A DNA stretch of 64,000 nt from Monocercomonoides exilis (taxonomy: Eukaryota > Preaxostyla > Oxymonadida > Polymastigidae): NCBI GenBank assembly GCA_001643675.2, contig LSRY02000013.1, positions 1,428,501 through 1,492,500 of the forward strand, read 5' to 3'. The notes under the pieces were generated by a model that saw only the letters and a list, made by a program, of their open reading frames with translations, was not told the DNA's origin and made no database searches. This document shows positions 51,270 to 62,900 of this stretch, piece by piece. The position numbers and the translations under genes are program-made. The first letter of the stretch is position 1. The number at the start of each line of letters is the position of its first letter.

Positions 51270-51983
51270 GGCGAGATATCACCTCCCAGAAAATGCAATA
51301 TCGAAAAATCGGATATGTCAAACATTTCTTTATGTTTTGCTACTGTTTTTAAAATTATTTGCAAATAGCGAATCTTCTTCTTTGTTTAAAAAAATATTTT
51401 TTAAGGAAAAAATTTATTATGGGCATTGATCAATCGCGTAATTTGTTCATTTTCATTTCTCATTAAATAGTGAAAAGTTTTATTCAAATACCTTGGTTTG
51501 CTTTTTAGATTTTGTTTCTGTTTCATGAAATATTGCGTGATTATTGAAATCTTTTTTAATCAACAAAAACAATGATGTGATCTTCAAAATTAACAATTTG
51601 AAGCAACGCTATTGTAATGGAAATAAACATAGTCAAATTCATATGAGATGTGTTGTTATTATTATTATCTTTCTTTTATTTTATTAAATAATCTTGAATA
51701 TTCGTTATATTTTTGATAATAACTTGTGTTTCTTTAAACTTCTCTCAATATTGCATAGAATTTAAATCGCAAAGCGTATGCACAGTAAGTAGCAGCGGGA
51801 AGCAGTGCAAAGCTGGGGGAAGCTGGGATTTGAGTGTGAAATGATTTAAAATGTAGTTTTGACATATTAATTGATTATTAGTCAACATAATTGAAAATTG
51901 AGGAAATCGAGATTAGAGAAGTGAGAAGAAAAAGGAGAGAAGAGAGAAAAGAAGAAAAGAAGACAAAGAATGAATATATAGTT
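51270..51983 (+). repeat. left long inverted repeat of Merlin copy 2
   Basis: Pairs with 53150-53862 with very few differences, including the GCTGGGGGAAGCTGGGATTT and AAGTAGCAGCGGGAAGCAG blocks, which are the only GC-rich DNA nearby. Confidence 0.9.
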
Positions 51984-52097
51984 ATTATTTGTTTTGCTTT
52001 TTTTAATTTATTGTTTTTTGTTAATAAATAAAAAATAAAACATTGAACAGCTCATATTTTTTATTTAATTATTTAGTTTGATAATTGCAAAAATTGT

Positions 52098-52956
52098 TTA
52101 AAATTTAACAAATAATATAGCTGGATTTCTTTGAAATGTGAATGCATCCAAATATTCTTCCAAGTATTATTTTCTCACTCCATAAGGAGGAAGATATTTT
52201 CTTTCCAAGCTCCACGTGCTTTCAATTCGTTGTGTGTGAGCTTTTGTAATTGGATCAACAAATCTTTTACTGTTGTTAACCGTTTCGTGAAGATAATCTT
52301 TTTCGTTGATTCCGTTATAACCCTTCCAGCAATCTATAAATATCTTTGTCTTTTTTGAAACATGCTCCTCGATTGATGAATGAAGAATTTCATGTATTCT
52401 TTTTTAGACTGGCAATAAAAAAAGCTTTGATTTTTCTTCTTTTTTTTTGGCCTCTCTATTCCACCCAATATCCAATTTTGCCTTTTCCCTCTTCCTCTAT
52501 TGTATTTTCTCGTTGGGAAAACGGCTTCATCAATTTCAACTTCAACATTTTCTCCTCCAATTTTTTTTTATGTTTCTTTTTGAAGAGCGATATTGTCTGT
52601 CCGAAATTTGCAAACATTTTGATAACTGTAATTGGAGATTTTCCAGTAATTAAAAAACAATGTTTTTGAGACATTCCTGTCTTTAAACACAAAGCCATCA
52701 AACAAACACAAGAAATTCTCATTCTTAATTGGCTAAAGTGATTGTTGGTCTTTTTGTTAATTTGTTTGTGTCTACAAACAAATCTTGTTGCATGATCTTC
52801 AAAAACAAACAATTTCATATTTCTTTTGCATTTCCAGCAATATTTGTTTTTTTCCAGTATCTTATTCTCAAACAGCCAGTTCACTGTTTCTTTTTCTGTT
52901 GAAAAGATTCGAAATAACTTCCTAAAGTATATTCTCTATTCTCTTTGATTTTGCAT
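52098..52956 (-). pseudogene. Merlin (ISXO2-like) transposase, copy 2, broken
   Basis: From ATG at 52956: 'RIYFRKLFRIFSTEKE', a zinc-ribbon-like 'KYCWKCKRNMKLF', then 'GGENVEVEIDEAVFPTRKY' (first acidic pair, in a frame shifted between an A9 and an A4 run), 'KIGYWVE', 'KIFIDCWKGYNGI' (second Asp), 'RFVDPITKAHTQRIESTW' (third) and 'YLEEYLDAFTFQ', ending at TAA 52098. In-frame TAG after 'QNQRE', TAG after 'YWVE', TAA after 'LLPV' and TAA after 'GVRK' interrupt it. The two compensating one-base shifts lie in A runs and could be sequence errors. No in-frame TGA. This copy cannot make transposase under the standard code. Confidence 0.85.
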
Positions 52957-53149
52957 TAGAAAAACTAATTGATTAATTTTTAAATAACAAAGCAAAGGTT
53001 ATGGAAATCTATCCAATTAATTTGCAAAATTTTTAACAATTTTTGCAAATATCAAATTATATAATTATATAAAAAATATGAGATGTTCAATGATATATTT
53101 TTTATTTATTAACAAAAAACAATAAATTATAAAAGCAAAACAAATAATA

Positions 53150-53862
53150 ACTATATATTCATTCTTTGTCTTCTTGTCTTCTTTTCTCTCTTCTCTCCTT
53201 TTTCTTCTCACTTCTCTAATCTCGATTTCCTCAATTTTCAATTATGTTGACTAATAATCAATTAATATGTCAAAACTACATTTTAAATCATTTCACACTC
53301 AAATCCCAGCTTCCCCCAGCTTTGCACTGCTTCCCGCTGCTACTTACTGTGCATACGCTTTGCGATTTAAATTCTATGCAATATTGAGAGAAGTTTAAAG
53401 AAACACAAGTTATTATCAAAAATATAACGAATATTCAAGATTATTTAATAAAATAAAAGAAAGATAATAATAATAACAACACATCTCATATGAATTTGAC
53501 TATGTTTATTTCCATTACAATAGCGTTGCTTCAAATTGTTAATTTTGAAGATCACATCATTGTTTTTGTTGATTAAAAAAGATTTCAATAATCACGCAAT
53601 ATTTCATGAAACAGAAACAAAATCTAAAAAGCAAACCAAGGTATTTGAATAAAACTTTTCACTATTTAATGAGAAATGAAAATGAACAAATTACGCGATT
53701 GATCAATGCCCATAATAAATTTTTTCCTTAAAAAATATTTTTTTAAACAAAGAAGAAGATTCGCTATTTGCAAATAATTTTAAAAACAGTAGCAAAACAT
53801 AAAGAAATGTTTGACATATCCGATTTTTCGATATTGCATTTTCTGGGAGGTGATATCTCGCC
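53150..53862 (-). repeat. right long inverted repeat of Merlin copy 2
   Basis: Reverse complement of 51270-51983. The outer end is GGGAGGTGATATCTCGCC. Confidence 0.9.
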
Positions 53863-53870
53863 CAAATAGA

Positions 53871-54400
53871 TAACATAGAATAGGGAAATGAATTAATAAA
53901 TGCAAAATTTTAATTTCTTTTATAAAAAAAAAAAAGGTGATTAGAAGGTGATTATATGGGGCAAAATATTTCACTTCAGACATTATCATTGAAAAATTAT
54001 GCACTTTTCTTTGACTTTTTGAGAACAAAAAACATAATAAGAATGGTTCTATTTTTTGACATTCGTGTAACGTTTCAAAACATTTTGCTATTGTGTCAAT
54101 GACGTTTGTTTGCAGCGATGAAAATCTAATTTATTTTGAAATCTGATAAAGCGAAATAAAGTTATAAGTGAATAAATTTTTTTATGCTTTGCGCACTAAA
54201 AGCTTGAAAGAACGTATTTTCCCCCATATAAGAATGAAAACCAAGATTTTTCCATCAACATAGTTGAAACATTTAACAACAGTTCTCTCAAAGAAACGAA
54301 TATCCTAAAAAAGAAAATGGTTTTTGAAAAGAGTATTAGTAGTTGAAAAGATAACATCTGAAATCATACGGAGTTCAGTCACAAAAGAAAATTGATTTAT
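53871..54400. other. AT-rich spacer
   Basis: No gene or element recognised right of the Merlin target duplication. The sequence continuing from the left flank of the Merlin (Harbinger 5' end) was not recognisable here. Confidence 0.4.
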
Positions 54401-55490
54401 CTAATTTGTTAAATATATTCTTCCTCTTTTGAATGTGAACCGTGTTCCTTTTATTACTCAATTAGAAAAACTCTTGCATCTGATGAAAAGTTTGTTGTTT
54501 TCATCTTTCAATTCGTTTTGAAGAAATCTCTCAAATGCATAGACAAACAGCCTTTCTTCCATTATGTTCGCGAATTGAATTTTGTTCTTCAGTAGCATCA
54601 AACCATCAACATTTGCAATGAACCAAACAGTCACGATATTCAGTTCTGCTTTTCAAATTTTTTTTTTCTGCCTGCATCGTTCAGAACAGGTGAATAATAT
54701 GTTAATCCGTTTTCGGTACACAAGTTGCTTTCAATCAAGTCATTTGCACTATTTCAAATTGAGTTTTATCTTGAATCCTTTATAAAAACCTCTAGCATCT
54801 CTGACAAGGTGATTTCCACATCATTGCTAGTCATCCTGTACAGCTCCCATATTTATGTTGTTATTAGTGTCGATCGATTGAGCTTCTTCTGTATTGATTA
54901 TTCTATTGTTTTATACGCCTTTCTTTGTCAAACCGAGCTTTTATTCTTCCTCCACACCTCGTGATCGACTTCTTTGCAGTGACCGCTTATTTGCTCTGGC
55001 AAGCTATCCTCAGATTGAAAGCACTCTTGTTCGTGCTGAATGATGCAGCATGCAGATGGAGGTGTGTGAGTTTGGTGCTTTTGCTCCCTCTTTGTCTCTC
55101 CTGTTCGTTTGTAGCTCATTGCAAATATGCACAACCAATTTTCAAGGGATTATTTTAATGGTGATCAATGTAGAAAAGCTTCTTTGCAAGAGTCTGCAAA
55201 GTGTGTGCAGATTGAATAATGCTATGTGCATTCCCAGCCATGTGAAGCGCAACAATATAAGTGGAAGAGGATGTGCTTTGTATATGAAGAGCTCACATAT
55301 GGTTCCAGCTGTGCAACAGTTTTATTTAACCTGCAATATTTGTGCACAACAATGCAAACTAAACCATCAACTGGAAGTGAACATTGTATGTTTCTTATGA
55401 ACTATCTCTTCACAGATGATCCACTTCACGTTCGAACAAATTACAAAATATCCTCAATCGATTCTATGAAGCGAACAATCATTAACTGAT
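54400..55490 (+). pseudogene. faint decayed coding region, plus strand
   Basis: Composition rises above background and short protein-like pieces appear, such as 'KWKRMCFVYEELTYGSSC' and 'LMNYLFTDDPLHVRTNYK' at 55.26-55.46 kb. Stops and frame changes are frequent, and no family is recognised. It may equally be diverged non-coding sequence. Confidence 0.3.
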
Positions 55491-58050
55491 TCATATGTGT
55501 GATTATTTTTGAAATCATAAAAATTTTTCGGGGTGTCGATTTTTCAAACGTTGTTTGTTATTGTGTAAAGACTTTGCGTTGAAATTGTTTAATTATCACA
55601 ACTGCTATCAAAACAAATGTTCAAGCTAAAATAGAGATAAAGATATTTTTCATAAGCCTTTTCACTTTTCAGTATTTTTTGGTTGATTTTCAAAAGATAT
55701 TTTCGAACCGAATTCTCTGAATGGCAAAAATATGATATATAAAATAATTGCCCATATCAGTTCATGTTTTTTGATTAATTCTTTCAAAAAGACATCTGTT
55801 TAAAACAAAATAACGTTTCAGCATGAACAAGTAATCTCGTTAGAATAATGAAATCAGAGTTGTTTATTTCCTCTATTAAAAAATAAAAAGTTTATGAACT
55901 GAGTTCTTGCTTGAATAACGCAGGATAACTCATCTTCATTTCCTTTTCAACGATGAAATTCAGATTGTCTGATACAAAAACGATGAGATGAAGTACTAAC
56001 CATGAAACAGGAATTTGCAAGAATCTGTATTCTCTGAAGTGAAAGATATTTTGCAATAGCCATGAGCAACATGTCAAATATTTTTGTTAAACAAATTATT
56101 GCATTCGGACAAATAAACCGATAGCTATCCTTCCTCTTTTGAAGAAAATGAAGTGCGCAAATTATTCCTATTTTGTTGATTGGAAAGATTTAGAGTGAAA
56201 ACAAAATTTTTGTGTCAAGCGTTTTCCTTTTTGAAACAAACAGAGTTGTTGTGAATTCAATTTCGATTTCTCATTTGCCTGAAACAAACAATTTATGTTT
56301 TGCTTCTTCAACAACATAATAAAGTTCAATAATTGAAAATGAAGAAAAGTAGAATTAACTTTAAAAAACAGAAATATTTATGAATATTCAACGAGAAAAA
56401 TACTGTGTAACAGTTTTAAATGTTGAAAAATAACAACCTTGTGTTTCTATATGAATGATATGTCCCTCATCCATTCGATTATTAATGGGTAATTATTTTT
56501 GTAATCCTAACTTTTATCGGGACGTTGATAATTAAAAAGTTTTTCTGTTCAAACAAGTTAATTTGCAACGAAAAGACAAATGCAATGCAAAATGTTAAAA
56601 AGCCAATGTTTTTGATCAAAAAATGTGATATTCTTCTTGTTAAATGAGTTATTATTTTCTAGTTTTTTTCAACCTTTGAACATGAATATTCAAACTGTAA
56701 TTTTTGTAAGAAAATCTCTAATATCAAAAATAATCACACAAATAGAATGGGGAAAATGTGGAAATTGACTCTTTTGAAAAATATTTCCAACTTGTGTTGT
56801 GATCGAAGTTGTTAAAAAAATGATTGTTCAATAAAAAACTTCAAAAACATCGAAATTTTTCACTATTTTTCCATTACAATATCTCTCAATTTTTGATTCG
56901 AATCTTTCATGGTTGATTCGAGAAAGGAGCCATTTATTCGAATAAACTGTCTCTCATTCATTTATAAAGGGGTTTATTTGAAAATTGTCAGATCATTTAA
57001 ACAAAAACTTTATATTCACATTTCATTCAATGAAAAATGGATTTTTTGATTTTTCAATATATTGTTTGAATAAGGCAAAATAATGTGTTTTTTCGAAAAA
57101 AATTGTTTTCTCAAGAGAAAAGAGCATTTAATGAAGATTTTTCAAAAATGTGAAAATTGAAACATTATTATTTTATAAATTCATAAATAGTTATCATTTC
57201 TACAAAGCGAAGTGATATTTTGTGCAATAACAATAAGATATAGTTTCAAATAGTTTAGCAAAAATCGATGATATAATTGCCTAATTTGACTGCATGCAAA
57301 AAATTATTGAATTTTTACTTAATCTGTCTTTCACATGTTTCAAAATAAACCAGATTTTAATAACTGAAAACAGGCGTTGTTTATTTCTACAAAATGTTTT
57401 CTTCCCTCACACATATTTCAAAATGTGAATCCAGTTAATTTGAAAAATTTGATCACAAAAAAATCTTCTGATGTGCTTTATCATTCAATGGAAATACCTG
57501 AAGTTTAACATTTAACTCCATTTTATATAAATGCCATAAATATTATAATAAATAAAATTCATTAGCAAAAATTTTTTTTTATCAAAAAAATTTCCAAATT
57601 AGAAAAAAACACAAAAAAAAAGATGAACCAACAATTTCATATAACATTAATACTCGCAATCAAAGTTTCAAAATTGCTTTTTAACTGGAATCCGATAAGA
57701 AATGACTGATTTTCATACCACATCAAAGAGAAAGCATGAAAAATGAATATTTATGAAATTTTGATAATTATTGATTTTTTTATTTTTTCTATATAAAACA
57801 AAAGGATTAAAAATTTTCCACAAGGAAAATGAAGCTGTTTTAAATAATAATTGATGTAACACTTATTTTTATTTGTATCACAAATCTGATTCGTGAAAAA
57901 AAAATATTTTTGATTTGAACCATTAAAAATGTTCTGATAACTGTAAAATCCAAATAAGATTATATTGCAAGAGCAGCATCGAAAAAGAAAAGACTAGAAC
58001 TACTCTACTCTTTTTTGCGATGAAGATGCAGAAGCAATAGAATTGAAAGC
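55491..58050. other. 2.5 kb AT-rich DNA, nothing recognised
   Basis: Long AT-rich stretch without open frames of note, repeats with partners in the window, or RNA genes that I can see. Confidence 0.55.
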
Positions 58051-58375
58051 GAGGGCTTGTTCAACTGAAGGAACACCATCAAATCCTCATTTTGCCAGTG
58101 CAGTTCAACGGCCAGATCAAACAAAAAAATTCTGAAGAAAGGCAACACATAAAAGTAGAGTCCGCCAGCATTCCCTTTTTGAACAGTCAGAGCAAAATTA
58201 CTGTCAACAGTGAAGCAGATGTTGATTCCTTTGATAAAACACCACAAACACCGTGCTCAACAACAGAATATTCCTTTGCGTACTCCATCATATTTTCACC
58301 AACATTTTCTTCAATAGTCAATGTGTTTCATTTGCCTTTCCAAGTGAAGCCAAAAAGATTTCATTAATTTCGTCA
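58050..58375 (+). pseudogene. relic of a beta-helix surface protein
   Basis: The plus strand encodes 'SQSKITVNSEADVDSFDKT' followed by 'PQTPCSTTEYSF', matching the 'IVASNGTDVDACGRT' and 'QQTPCATIEYAL' order of the relic at 7.2 kb. The first Cys of the motif is replaced by Phe. About 90 residues remain before a stop. Decayed. Confidence 0.5.
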
Positions 58376-59997
58376 ATTTTCCAAATCCACATTCCATTCC
58401 ATTCCGATTTGCATTCTTCTTTGAATGTGTTTCCATTTTCATTGCAACTTTATCAGATTTGTCGAGAATGCATTGGTTGCATTTTAACATTGAAAAGCAA
58501 TTTTTTGAACATCACTTGAACATCAACCACGTGACATTCTTCACAAGGTATAAATCATTGATACGAAAATTCTATTCAATTGGTTTTCACAATTCTCCAT
58601 CATCTTTTTAAATATTTTAGCACGAGATATTTTGAAGATGCACCATTTTATTTTATTGAAATACACACGATTTTGTCAGAAAAGCGCTGGCTTTGGCGAG
58701 AATTTGTATTGATGGGAATTGCTTGAAGAAAAGATAGCATCATTGAAACACAAGGAAGAGAGCGAAGAAAAAGAAGAAAAAGAAGAAAATTGAAAAGAAA
58801 GTGAAAGGATGAGATTCATGAGAAGAAGAAGAAAGAGATGGAAGCAGGGCCAATGCAGAACGGAAAGCGAGGAGCAAGAGATTGGGAAGGAAGAAGAGGC
58901 GGATGGGGTTATTAGTGTTTTGCAATGAGAATGTTTAGCTGGCAAAGAAGGGCAAATTGTGTTTGTTCTTGTTTGCAGATTAAAATTGATTATTTTGAAT
59001 GATTAAAATTTGAAGAAATGTGAAATATGAGAAATGAAAGAATCAATTTCTATTTTTCATTTATTTTGGAAAATGTATTTTAGAGTTTTAATTACAACAC
59101 ATTAAATTCCTTTTTTTTTATTTATTTGTTTTTTTGCAATCATTTGGAATTTCTTTCTTTCTTTCTTTTCTTTTTTTTAAAGAATATGAGAAGAGAAGGT
59201 TCACATTGCATATTCTCTCAATTGGAACAAAGGATTTCTTGAAAGGCATTTTTTCTTCGAAAAAAAAGCAGATGAGTATTTTTGAATAACAAACATTGGT
59301 TGTTTGCATCAATTGGATAAATATGCAAAATTGAGAAGGAGCAAGAAAGTGGGGGATGAATAAAGCAGAAGAGGTTGTTTGGATGTTTGGAGCAAAGAAG
59401 CAGAAGAAGAGGGAAGAGAAAGAGAGGAAGTGAAGAGAAGAAGAGGGAAGAGAAGAAGAGGAATTGATCGATGAAATGACGTGAAAGTTGGAGGAAAGCT
59501 GTGAAGAGAGAGCAATTGATCAGCAGACAAGTGGAAGAAAGAGAAGGTGAATGAAGAAAGACTCATCATTTTTGAGCAATTGGAAAGGATTCATTTGACA
59601 ATTAGAAAAAACACATTCAACTGGTGATTTTAATATCATTTTTTTTGATGAGAGACTTTCACCTTTTTATAACTTTGCTGGACAGCAATTTCTTTTTGAA
59701 AAGGTTTTTTTTTTCAATCTTTCATTCAGTTTCATCCTTTTTAAATTTTTTATTTTATTTTATTTTTTGAAGTGAAAGAATTTCATGTGCATCAGCAAAT
59801 ACCGATTCATGCCTGACAAAAACCAAAGAAAGCCACATGCTTTGGATGCGCCCCAGATGTATTTTAAAAGCCCACAAAATGATTTGCTGAAAGAAAGATT
59901 TTTTCAATTTTCCATTTTGATAAAAACCATTATTTATTTCTATTTGATCATCTGGAAAATATTAAATTTTTAAAGTCAAAATTAACATTCATTCCGC
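58376..59997. other. spacer with purine-rich tracts upstream of the surface-protein gene
   Basis: GA-rich on + at 58.74-58.90 and 59.33-59.55 kb, which produces spurious Ser/Phe frames on -. The rest is AT-rich. It should contain the promoter of the gene at 59,998, but no element stands out. Confidence 0.45.
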
Positions 59998-62900
59998 ATG
60001 AGAATGCTTTTGCTCCTTTTTGCAAGTTTGATTCTTGGGAAGGCATTTGAAGCACAATATGTCTCTGGAAGTGCCAGATTTCAAAACAAAGGTATTCTTT
60101 CGAACTGTTATTTTTTCAATAATTCTCTTTATTTGGGTTCAGGTTATTCTAATGATGCACAACATCTATCAGAGATTGATATCAATTTCTTATTTGAACA
60201 GATTTCATTGTTGGAAGTGAAAAGATTCCAGTCAGGACTTTCTACAGTGAAAAACACATTTTTGGGATTGCACAATTCTACAGTTGGACTGAAAAATGTG
60301 GCAATTGAGCATTCTTCTTCAACATGTGTGCTAATAACAGGCAAATCGACTGTAACAATGGATTCCTGCATCTCTCACCAAAAATCGGAATCTCCGTTTC
60401 TTTTGCAAAGTGGGTCAATCTGTTTCACAAATATGAGTTTGATCCCCCAAAAGAATCTTTGCCCTTCCAGCCTCATATTTTCATCTGATGATTCAAATAT
60501 TGTTATTTTGAGAAATTCCATCGTTGCAGATCTGATTGCTTCATCATCAGACTATTTCCTGCTGTCTGGAAAGAGCAAAAGAGAACAGATTGATCATTGT
60601 GCCTTCAGGAACATGTCAGTGAAATATGACAAGAACAGTGATTGGAACGTGGAACATTCATGTTTGTTGAGTTCAATGGAGAACACCATCATTCATTCTT
60701 CTGTTAATGTATTTGAAGGAGGGATCTCAGGTGGATCCTTTTCTTCAGAGAAATTTGTTTGCAAAAACACATCAATATGCAACGGAAAAAGAGAAGCAAA
60801 TGCTTTGAAGAAAAAAGTGCATATTGATTCAACAGCAAATGAATCATTTTCTTTATGTGAATGGATTGATTGCACAGCCGAACAAGGAGGTGCACTTTAT
60901 GTGCATGACAATGAAAAAGCCATCCTTCGAGTTGAAAATTCGTCATTTACTCGATGCAATGCTTCATCCACAAGAGGCGGAGGAATATATGCATTGAAAA
61001 TTGCTGAATGCATTGTGCTTCATTCATCATTTACTCAATGCACATGTGCTTCATTAAAAGGAGATGGCGGTGGAGGAGGAATTAGGGTGGAGAATGTGTA
61101 TGTGCAATCAATGGTCGACGATTGCTCCTTTCGAAATTGCTCATCCGGCAACGATGGAGGGGCAATGGAAATTCGTCCCACAAATACAAAAAGTCAGAAA
61201 AAATGCATCATCAATTCATTGTTTGATAACTGTCGAAGCAATCACTCAACCAACGGGATCGGAGGTGCGATAGATCATTGGGGTTGCACGGATCAAGTTA
61301 TTTTTTCAAATTGCAAATTCTGTAACTGTTATTCAATGAATGGAGGAGGTGCTGTTGGTATATTAATTAATAGTTACAATAATGGAACATTGTTTTATTT
61401 CTGCTTTTTCCACAACAATTCATGTGTAAAAGGAGGTCATGACATTATGCTTCAAGATTCAACATCAAACAACATTGATTCGACATGCTATTCAACAAGG
61501 AACACAACAAATAGAGTTAGCACAGATGCATATGTTGTGATTGATAAAAGTGTATGGCTTCGAAACAATTTTGGAATAATGAGATTTGTTTCATCCACCG
61601 AAACGCAACCTAATGCAATTGATACATATGCATGTGGGTTGAATGAAATTCATCCTTGTGGAACTATCAGGCATTGCTTGACTCAGCTTATTCCTGATAT
61701 TGTCACAGATATTGAGATACTTACAGGAACGATCACAGAAACCAAGAATGTGGATTGTGGAATTAACACTTTCACAATATATGGCCAAAGTGATTTGAGT
61801 TCAACAGTTCAAATAGAATTTGAAGCATCTGGTTTGTCTCTTTTTTCTGTATCAGTGGGAACATTGACAGTCAGAGATTTTATCCTTGTGCATAACTCGG
61901 TTCATCCGAATAACCGTGGGTCAAGGCTGTTTGAGATCACTGGAGCAGGAGAGATGCATGTAAGTGGACTGAACATTTCAACGGGAAGTGAGTATTCTTT
62001 AGAAACAGCGTTCACCACTGAGCTGATAAATGTTCAGAGTGGGATGTTTCAGATGGAAAATGTGAACTGGGCAAAGACTATCTCTTCAACTTCGTTGTTT
62101 TCGCTTTCTTCAACAAATGAGATTTCATTGACACTATCAGAATGCACCTTTGATGGGATTGAAAGAACAACCAGCGGAGCATCTGTGATGTCGTTTTCCA
62201 ACGATAAGGCAAACATCGATCTGGATTCTTGTTCCTTTTCAGGATGTGGAAGCACATGTTCGGAAAATGGAGGATCGATGATGCTTTGTGTGGGAGAGGC
62301 GAATGAAGTGAAAGTGAAAGGTGGGACCTTTAATGAGTGCTTTTGTTCGTCATCCAATGGTCTTGGGGGAGGAATTCTTCTTCGATTATTCTCTGATAAT
62401 CCAAATTTCCTGATCTCCTCTTCATTTGGAACAAACACAGCCAAGTGGGGAAGCGATATCTTCGTCTTATCACCAAATTTGGAAATGACTGCAAAATCAA
62501 AAAAGATCTCGTGTGTTACAGATTCATTGGATTCTTTTGACAAAGTTCGAGGATATGATAATGGAAATACGAGTGTGGCCATTCCTCCGTGTATTTATCT
62601 CCTTCCCACCCCAGAAGAAATATATGTGAGCAATTCTGAGGCATCTGATCATACGCATTGCGGAATAGCCCAATTCCCTTGTTTGACAATAAAACATTCG
62701 CTCACACGGTTGACAGGAACAAAGAAAGTTGTTGTGAGTGGAATGATTCAGATGAGCGATGAATTGACCTTTGCTGGACAAAAGCATGAAATCAGAGGAA
62801 ATGATGATCAAAGTGGCTGGACAGTCTTTGATTCAAATTCAATTTCCAATTCAACGATGATAACAGCAAGTATAGAAACAGAATTATCAAAACTCATTTT

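Larger units (their letters stand above)
51262..53870 (-). mobile_element. Merlin DNA transposon, copy 2, with long inverted repeats
   Basis: The element proper is 51270-53862 (2.59 kb). Its outer ends are GGCGAGATATCACCTCCC and the complement. The inverted repeats are nearly identical for about 700 bp (51270-51983 against 53150-53862), and similarity continues, decreasing, to about 52,100 and 53,030. The flanks CAAATGGA (51262-51269) and CAAATAGA (53863-53870) form an 8-bp target duplication with one difference, as expected for Merlin. The central 0.9 kb holds a broken transposase. Confidence 0.9.

Noticed and set aside
60092-60142. A 51-nt GT...AG segment in the first part of the large surface-protein gene
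   Set aside because: Its length is a multiple of three, it contains no stop, and its translation ('ILSNCYFFNNSLYLGSG') fits the beta-helix repeat, so it is coding.
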